Part shown: positions 22,504-34,539 of the stretch, piece after piece | How positions within the stretch are numbered: the first letter of the stretch is position 1 | Layout of the letters: each line of letters opens with the position of its first letter | DNA from: Eucommia ulmoides | Lineage: Eukaryota; Streptophyta; Magnoliopsida; Garryales; Eucommiaceae | DNA length: 64,000 nucleotides | Direction of reading: 5' to 3' | Assembly: GCA_016647705.1 (NCBI GenBank) | Contig: CM028329.1 | Location: 55,073,231 to 55,137,230 of the forward strand | Notes under the pieces: model-generated | Databases searched by the model: none | What the model saw: only the letters and a program-made list of their open reading frames with translations | Told to the model about the DNA's origin: nothing | Program-made: the position numbers and the translations under genes

Positions 22504-24951
22504 TTGAATGTAATGAGTGTGATTTCAAAAGTTAATAAAGCTATATATTCTGTTTATATGATTGAATCAATTGATATTTGGCATGCTAGCTTAGATTTAT
22601 TGCCAAAATGCAAAATTTGTTCAAATCATAAATGGAAGACTTGTGTGGAGTCCAAGTTGAATCGAACTTCTTTTCAATCGATCGAAAGAAGTACTAAACA
22701 TCTTGAGTTAATTCACACTGATATTTGTGATTTAAAATTTGTCCAAATTAAAGGTGGTAAAAAGTATTTTATTACTTTTATTGATGATTGCATAAGATAC
22801 TGTTATGTTTATCTTCTAAGGAGTAAAAATGAAGCCTTGGAAAAGTTTATACAATATAAGAACGAAATTGAGAATCAACTTAGTAAAAATATTAAAATTC
22901 TTCGAAGTGATAGAGGTGGTGAATATGAATCACCGTTTGTGAAATTCTGTACTCAACACAGAATAATTCATCAAATAACTGCAGTTTATTCACCTCAGCA
23001 AAATGAAGTAGCTGAGAGGAAGAATAGAACTTTAAAAGAAATGATGAATGCTATGTTGATAAGTTCTGGACTAACCTAGAACATGTGGGGGGAAACATTA
23101 CTTACCGCCAATTATGTTCTTAACAAGTTGTCACATAAGAAATTGGATAAAACTCCATATGAAATATGGAAAAGTAAGACTCCTACTTATAAATTCTTGA
23201 AAGTGTAGGGGTGTCTTGCTAAGGTGGCGGTTCCTATTCCTAAAAAGACTAAAATAGGACCTAAAACCATTGATTGCATATTCATTGGGTATGCCCAAAA
23301 CAATAGTGCTTTTTGGTTTTTAGTTCACAAGTCTGAGATTGAAGATGTAATAATGGATCCAGAAATGCATTTTTTTATGAGGATATATTTCCTTGTAAGA
23401 TTTCTAGAGAGTCTGGTTCTTTAAAAAGAATGTTTGATACTACGATAGGTGAGGTCTAAAATGAAATATCTTTGAAAGATAATGAACCCAGACGTAGTAA
23501 GAGGGCTAAGACAAAAAAGTCATTTGATCCTAACTTTCTTACTTATATGGTAGAAGGTGATCCTAAGAGTTTTAAGGAGGCGATGTCAAGTCCTGAAACA
23601 CCATTTTGGAGAGAAACTGTAGATAGTGAAATAGAATCTATCTTGCAAAACCATAAATGGGAACTAGTAAATCTTTCATCCGGTTCCAAGCCTCTTGGGT
23701 GTAAATGGATCTTCAAAAAGAAGATCAAAGCAGATGGATCAATTGATAAATATAAAGTTAGACTTGTAGCTAATGGTTACAAGCAAAGAGAAAGTGTTGA
23801 TTACTTTGACAAATACTCACCGGTTACTAGAATAACATCCATTAGAATGTTGATAGCCATAGCAACTATACATAATCTTGAATTCCATCAAATGGATGTT
23901 AAGACAGCATTCCTAAATGGGGAACTAAATGAGGAAATCTACATGGAACAACCAGAATGGTTTGTTGTTTCTAGCACAGAGAACAAAGTTTGTAGACTTA
24001 TTAAGTCTTTTTATGGACTTAAACAAGCACCAAAATAATGACATAAGAAATTTGACAAAGTTATTATGTCAAATGGATTTAAAATCAATGAATGTAACAA
24101 ATGTGTTTACATTAAACATAATGAATCCGAATACGTCATTGTATGCCTTTATGTAGATGAGATGTTAATTATTGGTAGCAACAATAATATCATTAAGTCT
24201 ACCAAAATGATGTTAATCAGTAAGTTCGATATGAAAGATTTAGGTGTTGTTGATGTAATTCAAGGAATTAAAATTTCTAAATCTACTAAAGGACTAGTAT
24301 TATTGCAATCTCATTATATTGAGAAAATAATTGAGAAATTCGACAAGTACGATACTAGTCTAGCTAAAACACCTATTGATGTGAATTGTCATCTAACTAC
24401 GAATACTGGTGAAAGTATCTCTCAGTTAGAGTATGCTCGTATAACAGGCAGTTTAATGTACTTAATGAATTGTACAAGACTTGATATTGCCTACACAGTG
24501 AGTAGACTGAGCAGATATACTAGCAACCCAGGACACGGACACTGAAATGCAATAGTTAGGATATTTAGATATTTAAGGTATACTTTAAACTATGGATTGC
24601 ATTACACCAAATATCCAGCAGTACTTGAAGGTTACACTGATGCTAATTGAATAACAAATTGTAAAGATACTAAATCCACAAGTGGATACATCTTTACACT
24701 TGGAGGAGGAGTTGTCTCATGAAAATCCTTCAAACAGACGTGTATTGCAAGGTCTACAATGAAATTTGAGTTTATTACTTTAGATAAAGTAAGTGGAGAA
24801 GCAGAATGGCTTCGTCAATTTTTAGAAGATATTCTAATATGGGCAAAACTTATGCCAGCTATTTGTATACATTGTGATAGCCAGTCTGCAATTGGTAGGG
24901 CACAAAGTAGTTTGTATAACGGTAAGTCTCGACACATATGACGTAGACATA
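22504..24951 (+). pseudogene. Copia integrase, reverse transcriptase and RNase H (5' part)
   Basis: The integrase core has LELIHTDICD (first D), RSDRGGEYE (second D) and NEVAERKNR (E), followed by stops at about 23077 and 23206. RT starts near 23590 with WKWIFKKK-type and VRLVANGYKQ, QMDVKTAFLNG and FYGLKQAPK motifs, then a stop. The catalytic YVDD reads YVDE at 24150-24161, which would be inactivating. RNase H has several stops and breaks off at the Athila insertion after SRHI.RRHNT. The end is at 36278. Confidence 0.9.
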
Positions 24952-24956
24952 ATACC

Positions 24957-26688
24957 TGATCGCGCCACATTTCACGCGATCTAATATCACTAATCTACAT
25001 TCTGTTATTCTTTTGAATAAATTAAATTAGTATAATTATTTTATTTTATTTATTTTTGTAGATTTTTGGAATTGGAGAAAAAATAATATAATTCGGAGTA
25101 AAATGCACAAGAAAATAATCAAGCGGATAGAAGTTGCGCTTGGCGGCATAAGAATGAAGATCACTGTCTACTTTGTTTGGTCATAACTAATTACACAATT
25201 AGATTTTTGGGATGAAACAAGTTTCATATGAAACTAAATTCTCTGAGCTTTCCAACGACTGGTCATATGGCAAAATCAGAGTTCATATGAGAAAGATACA
25301 AGCTTCCGAAGTTGGTCATGTTAATATGTCAAAAGTGGCGCCCTATGCACCGCGGGCTCATGTGTTGGACCCAAACCCATTGTAGTTATGTTTTAATTTG
25401 GTTTTTAAGGCCCAACACCTCACTTTGTTCTTCCTCAAGCCCATGTCTTATGCCAAAGCCCAAATTCCTTTTTCTTACATTACATTTTGTTCTTTTCAAG
25501 CCAAGGCCCAAAGCGTTTTTCTTATTGTTTCTCTGACCCAAACTATCCCAACTACCCTTCCTAATTCTTAGCAAGCAATCAGCAGTAACGGTTCATACCT
25601 CATCGGCCATTAATTAGCGATCAAAAGAAAATGAATCTTTTTTGGAGGTCAAAAGGGAAACTTGAGAGACATCATGGTGGACTTCCTTTCTTGGAAAGAG
25701 TTGGTAGAGGGAGCTTTTATTTCAGGATTTTTTATTCCTTTTAGGATAGTTTGGGGGGTGGGTGGGGAAATGGGGATTGATTTTTTATTGATTTTTCTTT
25801 AGTTTTTAAGGAGGTAGCCGACCTGGTGTGAGGATTTTTGATATCATTCATTTTTTTTTTTTCCTTCTTTTTATTTTATAATTTTAGTTCTTCTTTGGCT
25901 TTCATTGGTTGGATTGTCGAATTATTTTGGAGCTTGGTCATTTTGAATCTTGTTGATTATATCGAAGATCAAATGGAAAACAAATCGATGAACGACTAAT
26001 CTTCTCTTAACCGAGTTGAGATTGTGATATGTATTTTGATTTATGTAATATTGTATTGTTTGATTAATTTTAGTTTATATGTGAACAATTATATGATGAT
26101 GAATTTTGTGCTTAAAATATAGTTTAATTTGTGATTGAATTTAATCTCGAAATGTTCTTGTAGAGATTTCGATTTTAGATTCAATTATTATTAGAACATT
26201 AGATCTGGTACCTGTAGTCTAAATCTAACTATCATATAATCGTATTATCAGGATTTAATTATTGGTTTGGATGGTTTATGCCTAAATTATAATTCATCCT
26301 AGATTAGAGTAATATAGGAATTACATCTCGAAGATAAATCATACCAAAGAATAATAAATCTAATTTTTCTGAGTAGTTCCGACTTGTAGTTGGGAACACT
26401 CATTTACACAAATCTAAATTAAAAAGAAAATACAAGAAAAACATAATGCCAAAATACGAAATTCACAATCTCTAACCTAGTTATCTATTTTCATTTGTTT
26501 TATATTAGTATTTTATTTTCTTATATTAAAACTCAAAACTCAAAACAAAAATTCGTTTTAGTTAAAGATAGACAAATAATTAAAATCGATAATTACAAGA
26601 CCGATCCCTGTGGTTCGACACCCTACTTAAACACCGTATTATATCAGTATCGCGATACCATTTTAAGGGTATTATTTTTTAGCGATCA
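24957..26688 (+). repeat. Left LTR of the Athila element
   Basis: 1732 bp. Its first bases form an inverted repeat (GATCGCG, spacer, CGCGATC), and the LTR ends GCGATCA, complementing its TGATCGC start. The small frame at 25312-25536 recurs in the other LTR and is not a gene. Confidence 0.94.
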
Positions 26689-26693
26689 AATTT

Positions 26694-26711
26694 TGGCGCC
26701 GTTGCTGGAGA
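26694..26711 (+). promoter_or_regulatory. Primer-binding site, tRNA-Asp type
   Basis: TGGCGCCGTTGCTGGAGA begins five bases after the LTR. It matches the complement of the plant tRNA-Asp 3' end (TGGCGCCGTTGCCGGGGA) apart from two C/G to T/A changes. Confidence 0.85.
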
Positions 26712-27286
26712 TCGGCATCGCTAATTGTTGAATTTAATTATTATTCTTTCGTTCTCTTACTATTTAAAAAAAAAAAATCAGAAAAAGAAAAAAAAAAAAC
26801 AGTAAACAGTGTTCGAAAAAAAAAGGCAAACAAAACAAAACAGTAAAAAAAAAAAAAAAAAAAACATTAACTTTGGTCAAATTTAAAATAATAAATAAAG
26901 AAAGAACTAATAAAAAAAAAAAAAGTCGAAAACACAAGCAGTAAACTGTTGCGATAAAAATAATAACAAATCAAATAACTATAAGAATAATAATGGTAAC
27001 AGTAATGATAAATAGATAATTAACATAAAATTAATATATATATATAAAAGAAGCAGCAAATTGAGTTACGTACAAAAACAGTAGCTTGGCTTGGTTATTT
27101 TTTCTAGTGTTCATTGGTTGTATTGTTTGTTTTTTTAGGTTCCATTGTTGTCCCCCCCAAAAAAATAAAAAAATAGTGAACAGTAACATTTTTTTTTTTT
27201 TTTTTTTTAAAACAAGTCAAATAATTAAAATCTTAGTAGTAATAATAACAGTAAATAGAGAAATAAATAAAAAGAAACAAAATAAT

Positions 27287-28155
27287 ATAATAAATAAATA
27301 AAGAAAAATTTTGCAAGTGGTCTTTGGGGTGTGCTCATTTTTTTATGCCCAGAGAAACAACTCAACCTTGACCTTAATAAGATATTAGAGAACGTTCCTA
27401 GGAGACCTAGAACTAAAAATAAAACGAATAACGTTGTTAATTTTGAACCCACCGAAATGGCTGCGGAACTATGTAGACCATTGAGGGAATATTATGTTCC
27501 CTCAGTTTATACATTGCCTTCATGTATTAAGTTGCCTGAATTAGGAGGTGCGACTTCATTTGAAATTAAGCCATCGACTATCCAAATGCTTCCATCATTT
27601 CATGGGCTTAGTCTCGATCACCCCTATAGACATCTTAATGATTTTCTAGAAATTTGTATCACATTCAAATTGCCCCACCTATGTGAGGATGTTGTTTAGC
27701 TCAGACTTCTCGTTCTCCCTATAATAAATAAATAAAGAAAAATTTTGCAAGTGGTCTTTGGGGTGTGCTCATTTTTTTATGCTCAGAGAAAAAACTCAAG
27801 CCTTGACCTTGATAAGATATTAGAAAACGTTCCTAGGAGACCTAGAACTGAAAATAAAACGAATAACGTTGTTAATTCTGAACCCACCGAAATGGTTGCG
27901 GAACTATCTAGACCGTTGAGGGAATATTATGTTCCCTCAGTTTATATATTGCCTTCATGCATTAAGTTGCTTGAATTGGGAGGTGCGACTTCATTTGAAA
28001 TTAAGCTATCGACAATCCAAATGCTTCTATCATTTCTTGGGCTTAGTCTCGATCACCCCTATAGACATCTTAATGATTTTCTAGAAATTTGTACCACATT
28101 CAAATTACCCCACCTATCTGAGGATGTTGTTTAGCTCAGACTTCTCGTTCTCCCT
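27287..28155 (+). repeat. Tandem duplication of 434 bp within Athila gag
   Basis: Unit 1 is 27287-27720 and unit 2 is 27721-28155. Both run from ATAATAAATAAATAAAG to TCTCGTTCTCCCT. Their encoded gag segments (LENVPRRPRT to HLNDFLEIC) differ at about 13 of 110 residues. Sequence after unit 2 continues into gag as DRAKEWLHSLPPGS. Confidence 0.92.
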
Positions 28156-29451
28156 AAAAGATCGGGCAAAGGAATGGCTCCACTCTTTACCCCCAGGATC
28201 CATCACTACCTGGGAAGGGCTTCAAAAAGCTTTCCTACAAAAATTCTTCCCAATCGGGAAAACCAATCAAATTAAGAAAGCAATAACTTCATTCTCCCAA
28301 CAACTTACTGAACAGTTCCATGAATATTGGGATCGAATAAAGGATCTTTTGAAGTAATACCCACATCACGGGGTACCGAAATGGCAAATAGTGCAAAGTT
28401 ACTATGAGGGCTTAATTGAATGCAATCGCTATATGGTGGACGAGTCTTGCGGAGGAATGTTCCTCTGAAAAAGCGAGGATGAGGCTTGGACCATGTTTGA
28501 GAATTTAAGTGAAAACTCTTTGCAACATGCGTCCGCTAGTAGGCAAGAGGGCCTTGGACAAACACGAAGATGAGGGATGTACGAGATCAAACAAGTAGAC
28601 CTCGCTACACAAGTTGATTTGATTTCCCAAAAGTTAGATCGAATCATTTTATAAAATCAACCACCCCCTTCTCCTCCTCCTGCTACGGCATGTTCAATTT
28701 GCCTAAATCCATCCCATACTGTCTTCAAGTGTCCAACACGGGGCCAATTTCCTGAATATGTTCAAGAATATATTAATGCTGCACAAACATATCCCGACAG
28801 GACAACAACCCATACTCCAACACTTATAATCCAGGGTGGCGAAATCACCCTAATTTTTCATGGAAGACACCCACTCAGGGACAGTCTTATGTTCCACCCT
28901 CTAGGCCTCAATACCAGAACCCACCTCCGGGATTTAACCAATCCCAAGGTCAAGCAAATTTACAGTCAACTGAGATGCAACAATTTTTTAAACTTTATCA
29001 AAAGTAAAATCAAAAAGTAAATTCGCATTCTTAGACCCTAGCTAAGCTAGAAGCCCAAATCGGGCAGATCGCTGATGCTTTGAATAAGAGGGACGAGGAG
29101 AAATTACCTAGTTAACCAATAAATAATCTTCAGGGTCAACACTTTATCGGAGAAATGAGCGAGCCTTACAGGCACGTTCATTCGATCATGACCCTTAGGA
29201 GTGGCAAAAAGGTTGATAATCGGATGTGTGTTGAAAAGAGAATTCAAGAGGATGGGAATGAAAATGAAGAGGTGGTTGAAGAACCACAACCAAGCAAGAA
29301 AGATGAGGAGCCCAAAAGTTCGAACTCCAAACTTGATACACCTACAGAAATACGTTCAGTTCTTCGGGCTCCATTTCCTCAATGTTTGACTCAACCTTCA
29401 CCATTCAGTCAAGATTGCGCTAGAATGGAAGATATCCATTCAAACAAGTAA
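27331..29451 (+). pseudogene. Athila gag, duplicated and broken
   Basis: The retrotransposon gag domain appears twice at its N-terminal part, then once in full (28124-28357, with KEWLHSLP and FLQKFFP). It is followed by stops and a zinc knuckle CX2CX4HX4C (CSICLNPSHTVFKC) at about 28691-28732. The tail (29155-29451) is charged and begins near MTLRSGK, an Athila-like feature. Confidence 0.85.
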
Positions 29452-29468
29452 AGATTAATCTTCCATTC

Positions 29469-32400
29469 TTGGATGCTATTAAACAAGTCCCCGCGTATGC
29501 AAAATTCCTAAAAGACCTTTGTATACGGAAAAGAAAATCTAGAACACATGTGTCAAGAAAGGTCTTACTAACACAACAAGTAAGTTCCATCTTAGGATGT
29601 GAAATACCACCAAAGTTTAAAGACCCTGGAGTCCCGACTATAGCATGTGTGATAGGAGACCAGCCCATCGCAAGGGCTCTCTTAGATTTGGGTGCAAGTG
29701 TAAATTTGCTGCCATTTTCTGTGTATGAGCGTCTAGGTTTGGGGGATCTAAAGCCTACATCGGTGACACTCCAGTTAGCCGAGAGGTCAGTTAAAAGACC
29801 GAGGGGAATCATTAAAGATGTGCTAGTAGGAGTAGAGAAGTTTTTCTACCCCATGGATTTCATAGTCTTAGACATGGAACCAGTCTACAACCCTAGCCAT
29901 TATATCCCAGTTATATTGGGACGTCCATTATTTGCCACAGCCAATGCTTGCATTGACTGCAGGTCGGGAGTCATGGATGTGTCATTCGAAAACATGAAAG
30001 TGAGACTTAATGTTTTTAAGGCGATTAACCAACCCCCTGATGAGAACTCATCATATTGCTTTGGGGTTGATTAGATCGATGAATTAGTGGAAGTCTTTAC
30101 CTTCTATGTTGTCCCGAGATCCCCTTGAAGCAACTGTCATGTACATGGATGATAAGGGGTTAGGACATGAGGAGTTATGCGAGGAAATCCATGACGTGTT
30201 AGGGATATACCATGATGAGACCCCATGGTTTAGGAAACTTGAACCGTTACCGCTGCTAGCAAGTGAGCCACTAAAACTATGAATTGAATCCCCACCGATA
30301 CTTGAGTTGAAACCTCTCCCGGATTCACTCAAGTATGTCTTCCTTGACCACGATGATATACTACCAGTGATTATTTCGGTTGAACTAACAGGTGAGCAAG
30401 AAGAAAAGTTAGTCAATATCCTTAAACGATATAAAAGGGCTATAGGATGGGGAGTGGAAAATTTGAAAGGGATCAACCCTTTGGTGTGTATGCATAAAAT
30501 CCACCTCGAAGACGATGCAAAACCGATGAGAGAGTTTCAACGAAAATTGAACCCGAACATGATAGAAGTGGTGAAGAAAGAAGTTTTGAAGCTATTGGAT
30601 GCAGGTATCATTTATCCGATTTCTGATAGCAAGTATGTGAGTCCCATTTAGGTGGTGCCGAAAAAGTCAGGAATCACAGTAGTAAAGAATTCTGGGGGAG
30701 AGTTTGTCCCTACCAGAGAAACCACAGGATGGTGAGTTTGTATTGATTATCGAAAACTCAACGCCATGACGAGAAATGATCATTTTCCGCTACCATATAT
30801 TGATCAGATTATAGAGAAGTTAGCGGGATTTCCTTATTACTGTTTCCTTGATGGATACTCGGGATATAACCAAGTCCTGGTGTTTCTCGAAGATCAAGAG
30901 AAAACCACATTCACGTGTCCCTTCGGTATCTTTGCATATCGAATTATGCCCTTCGGACTGTGCAACACACCAGCAACCTTTCAAAAGTGCATGCTAGCAA
31001 TTTTCTCTGATATGATCGACAACTTCCTAGAAGTCTTCGTGCACAACTTTTCAGTTTTTGGGACATCATTCGAATGATGTCTTAACAATCTAGAGAAGGT
31101 TCTAGAAAGGTGTCAGGAAACTAATTTGGTATTGAGCTGGGAGAAAAGCCATTTTATGGTTCAGAAAGGCATTGTGTTGGGACATGTGGTCTCAAAGAAA
31201 AGGATTGAGGTGGATTGTGCTAAGGTTGATATGATCGCGAATTTGCCACCACCTACAACAGTGAAGCAAATTCGATCATTTCTGGGGCACGCAGGATTTT
31301 ATTGACGCTTCATCAAGGAGTTTAGCAAGATTGCACGTCCCCCTCTACAATCTACTTGCTATAGATGTGTCCTTCGTTTTTGATGAGTCATGCTGAAAGG
31401 CATTTGAGACGCTTAAGGCCACACTAGTTTCTGCTCCTATCATCCAGCTACCGGACTACTCTCGACCTTTCGAGATTATGTGTGATGCCTCCGACTATGC
31501 TGTCGGTGATGTTTTAGGACAGAAAGTAGATAAAGTACCTCACATGATATATTATGCAAGTAAGACACTTGTGGAAGCACAAGTGAATTACACTACTCCC
31601 TAGAAAGAGCTGTTAGCCGTCATTTTTTGAATTGGATAAATTTTGATCTTATATCCTAGGGTAAAAAATTATCATATTCTCCGATCATGCAGCTTTAAGG
31701 TACCTATTGTCAAAGAAAGAAACAAAATCTCGGCTGATTAGGTGAATTCTCTTACTTCAAGAATTTGATATTGAGATTAAAGATAAAAAGGGAGTAGAAA
31801 ATGTCATGGCCGATCACCTATCTCTGGTTTTTATCAATGAGAGCAAAAAAGAAAAGCCCATTGGGGATTCATTTCCCGATGAACAACTTTTCTCTGTAGC
31901 CCAAGTGTCCCAACCTTGGTTTGCGAACATTACAAACTACCTCGCTACAAGTGAGATTCCTACCCAGTGGATTAAACAAGATAGAGACCGTTTCTTCTCA
32001 CAGGTCAAACATTTTTACTGGAAGGATCCTCACTTATTCAAGCATTGTGCGGATTAAGTGATAAAGAGATGTGTGCCAGAGTGCGAGTTTGACAGTATCC
32101 TGAATTTTTGTCACTCTCAGGAATACGAAGGACACTTTGGGAGAAAGAGGACAGCCGCAAAAGTGCTACAACGTGGATTTTATTGGCCGTCTTTATTCAA
32201 AGATACGTACCGATTCTGTCAGGCTTGTGACAATTGTCAGCGCACGGGATCAATATCCCGCCGAGATATAATGCTTCTCCAACCTATTCTGGTAGTTGAG
32301 ATCTTTGATGTGTGGGGCAACGATTTCATGGGACCATTCCTAACATCCTCTGGTTACGAGTATATCTTGTTAGCTGTAGACTATATGTCGAAGTGGGTTG

Positions 32401-33228
32401 AGGCCATAGCTACTAGAACTAATGACCATAGGGTGGTGCTTCGCTTTTTGAGGGAGCATATTTTTAGCAGGTTCAGGACACACCCAGTAATCATTAGTGA
32501 TGAAAGTTCACATTTTTGTAATAGGCCATTTGAGGTATTGGTACGCAAGTATTCTGTGACTCACAAGGTGGCCACACCTTATCACCCTCAAACTAATGGT
32601 CAAGCGGTAGTGTCCAATAGAGAGATAAAGCAAATCTTAGAGAAAACGGTACGTCCCGACCGTAAAGATTGGTCGGAACATTTGGTTGATGCTTTATGGG
32701 CGTACCGTACAGCCTACAAAACTCCTATCGGTATGTCGCCTTACCGACTGGTGTATGGAAAAGCGTGGCATTTACCTATTGAGATAGAATATCATGCTTA
32801 TTGGGCTACGAGAGCATTGAACTTTAAGATGAAATGAGCAGGGGATGAACGCAAGCTTCAACTCTCGGAGTTAGACAAGTTGCGAAATGAAGTCTTCGAG
32901 AATTCTAGAATTTATAAGGAGAGGACGAGAGCATTTCATTATAACATTATTAATAGGAAGTCTTTCCATCCTAATCAGAAGGTGTGATTATTCAACTCAA
33001 AGTTGAGACTTTTCCCGGGAAAACTATGATCTAAATAGGATGGTCCATTTATGGTCGAAAAAGCACACCCTAGTGGGGTAGTGGAAATAATCGACTTGAG
33101 AGACGGTCGAAAACTTAAGGTTAACGGCCAAAGATTGAAACATATGATAGATTTTGAGGAGCAGGGCGTCATCGAGGCGATCAACTTAGTTGACCCGATT
33201 TATTCATTATGCCCTATTACGTCTGGCT
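29469..33228 (+). pseudogene. Athila pol: protease, RT, RNase H, integrase
   Basis: The protease has ALLDLGASVNLLP near 29675 and ILGRPL. RT spans about 30307-31077 with VCIDYRKLNAMT, PLPYIDQI and FLDGYSGYNQ, and two in-frame stops. The catalytic VDD position reads VHN (31039-31047), so both aspartates are lost. RNase H (31380-31700) is shifted several times. Integrase (31806-32837) keeps the zinc-binding CHS..YEGHFG and CQACDNCQ motif, the first D in GNDFMGPF and the second in IISDESSHF, with [12 protein letters not shown], and a possible E in NREIKQIL. A chromodomain is absent. Confidence 0.9.
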
Positions 33229-34539
33229 AAAGACATTAAATTTAGCGCTAAGGGGGAGGCAATCCACTGTTATTTTAGAGTATTGAGTTATTTCATTTTA
33301 GTTATTATAGTTTTACTGTTATTGTACTTTATTTTAATGATTTTCCTTGAGTGCATCGGTAAACAGGTTTGCACTTTGCAGGCATTCTACACTTACTCAT
33401 TTGTGCTATACTTATGGACACGCCAGGTAGTATCCTTACTTATCAAAACTATTTCGTAGTTTTCTCATTGAGGACAGTGCGAGATTTAGGTTTGGGGGGG
33501 TAAATGCTTGTAATCCTTCAGATATTTTATTCTGTACTTAATTTTTTATTTTTATTTTTCGATCTATCCTATGATAACATGTCTGTCGGGTACGAACTTT
33601 AGTTTACTAAAATAATCATTGGAACATAGGACTGATTTTTAAAAATATTTTATTTTTCGACCCTTACATGCATACTAACTTTCTTTTATTCTAAATTTAA
33701 TACATAAGCTGGTTTGCTAAGTTTTGACATGAGAATAACGTAACCCTGAAATTAAAATTAAAAATAAAATAATAATAATAAATAAAAATATGTATCAATA
33801 ATAATGATTCTTTGTCTTAATGATGAACTTTCGCTGAGTAATCGGACCTCTTGCTTCAGTAAGCTTTGAGCATTCGCGTCAAAATGAGAAAGCGATTTGT
33901 TAAGACAATAAGTGACTCGTTAACCTCGAAACCTAAGATGTTCGAGTTATTAAGTCTGAAGGGTATCTCAACACCTAGTGTCTCGAACCAATTGGATTGG
34001 GAACATTAACCCAATACTCGCTATATGGACATCTTAGAAAGCCCAGTGGGATTAGTATTGCACAAATCACTTATTTAAAATATATATATATAAAAAAAAA
34101 ATTAATACATACGAAAATAAAAAATAAAAAAATTGTTTGATTGTTTAAAACTAGTTGACCAGCTACTTATACTAAATTCATTATAAATGAGAGTTACATG
34201 TATGTTGTGGGTGCAAAAATAAATATTGCTAGAAATCACGTGTTATGAGATTAATGACTATTTCAGTAACTCTTGTATGATCTCGACTGAATATGTTAGT
34301 ATTGGATAGGATTGGTAAATCTTTTGTGAGGAATAAAATTCACAAAAAGGAATTTTGATATTTGTAGGTATCATCACTATAAACCCTCACAAGACTATAC
34401 TCGTCCACTAAGGGTGACCTAGGAGTTTAAAGACTTGTTACATGCGCTAAATACAACCGTGTTCCCTACGAAAGAGGCGTTTCATTTAATTAGATATTTA
34501 GTTTTGCTCAAGGACTAACAAAATTTAGGCTTGGGGGTG
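33229..34539 (+). other. Athila 3' internal non-coding region
   Basis: Between pol and the right LTR. It includes the internal tract TTTGGGGGGG at about 33491 and the polypurine tract TTGGGGGTG immediately before the LTR. No env-like frame of useful length. Confidence 0.75.

Noticed and set aside
25312-25536. A 74-residue open frame repeated at 34895-35119
   Set aside because: It is part of the Athila LTR; its preservation follows from the LTR conversion patch, not coding constraint.
27287-28155. Regular direct repeats that might suggest a CRISPR-like array
   Set aside because: Only two 434-bp units, coding for gag, in a plant genome.
33229-34539. Search for an envelope-like gene in the Athila element
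   Set aside because: No frame of useful length with a membrane segment was found.
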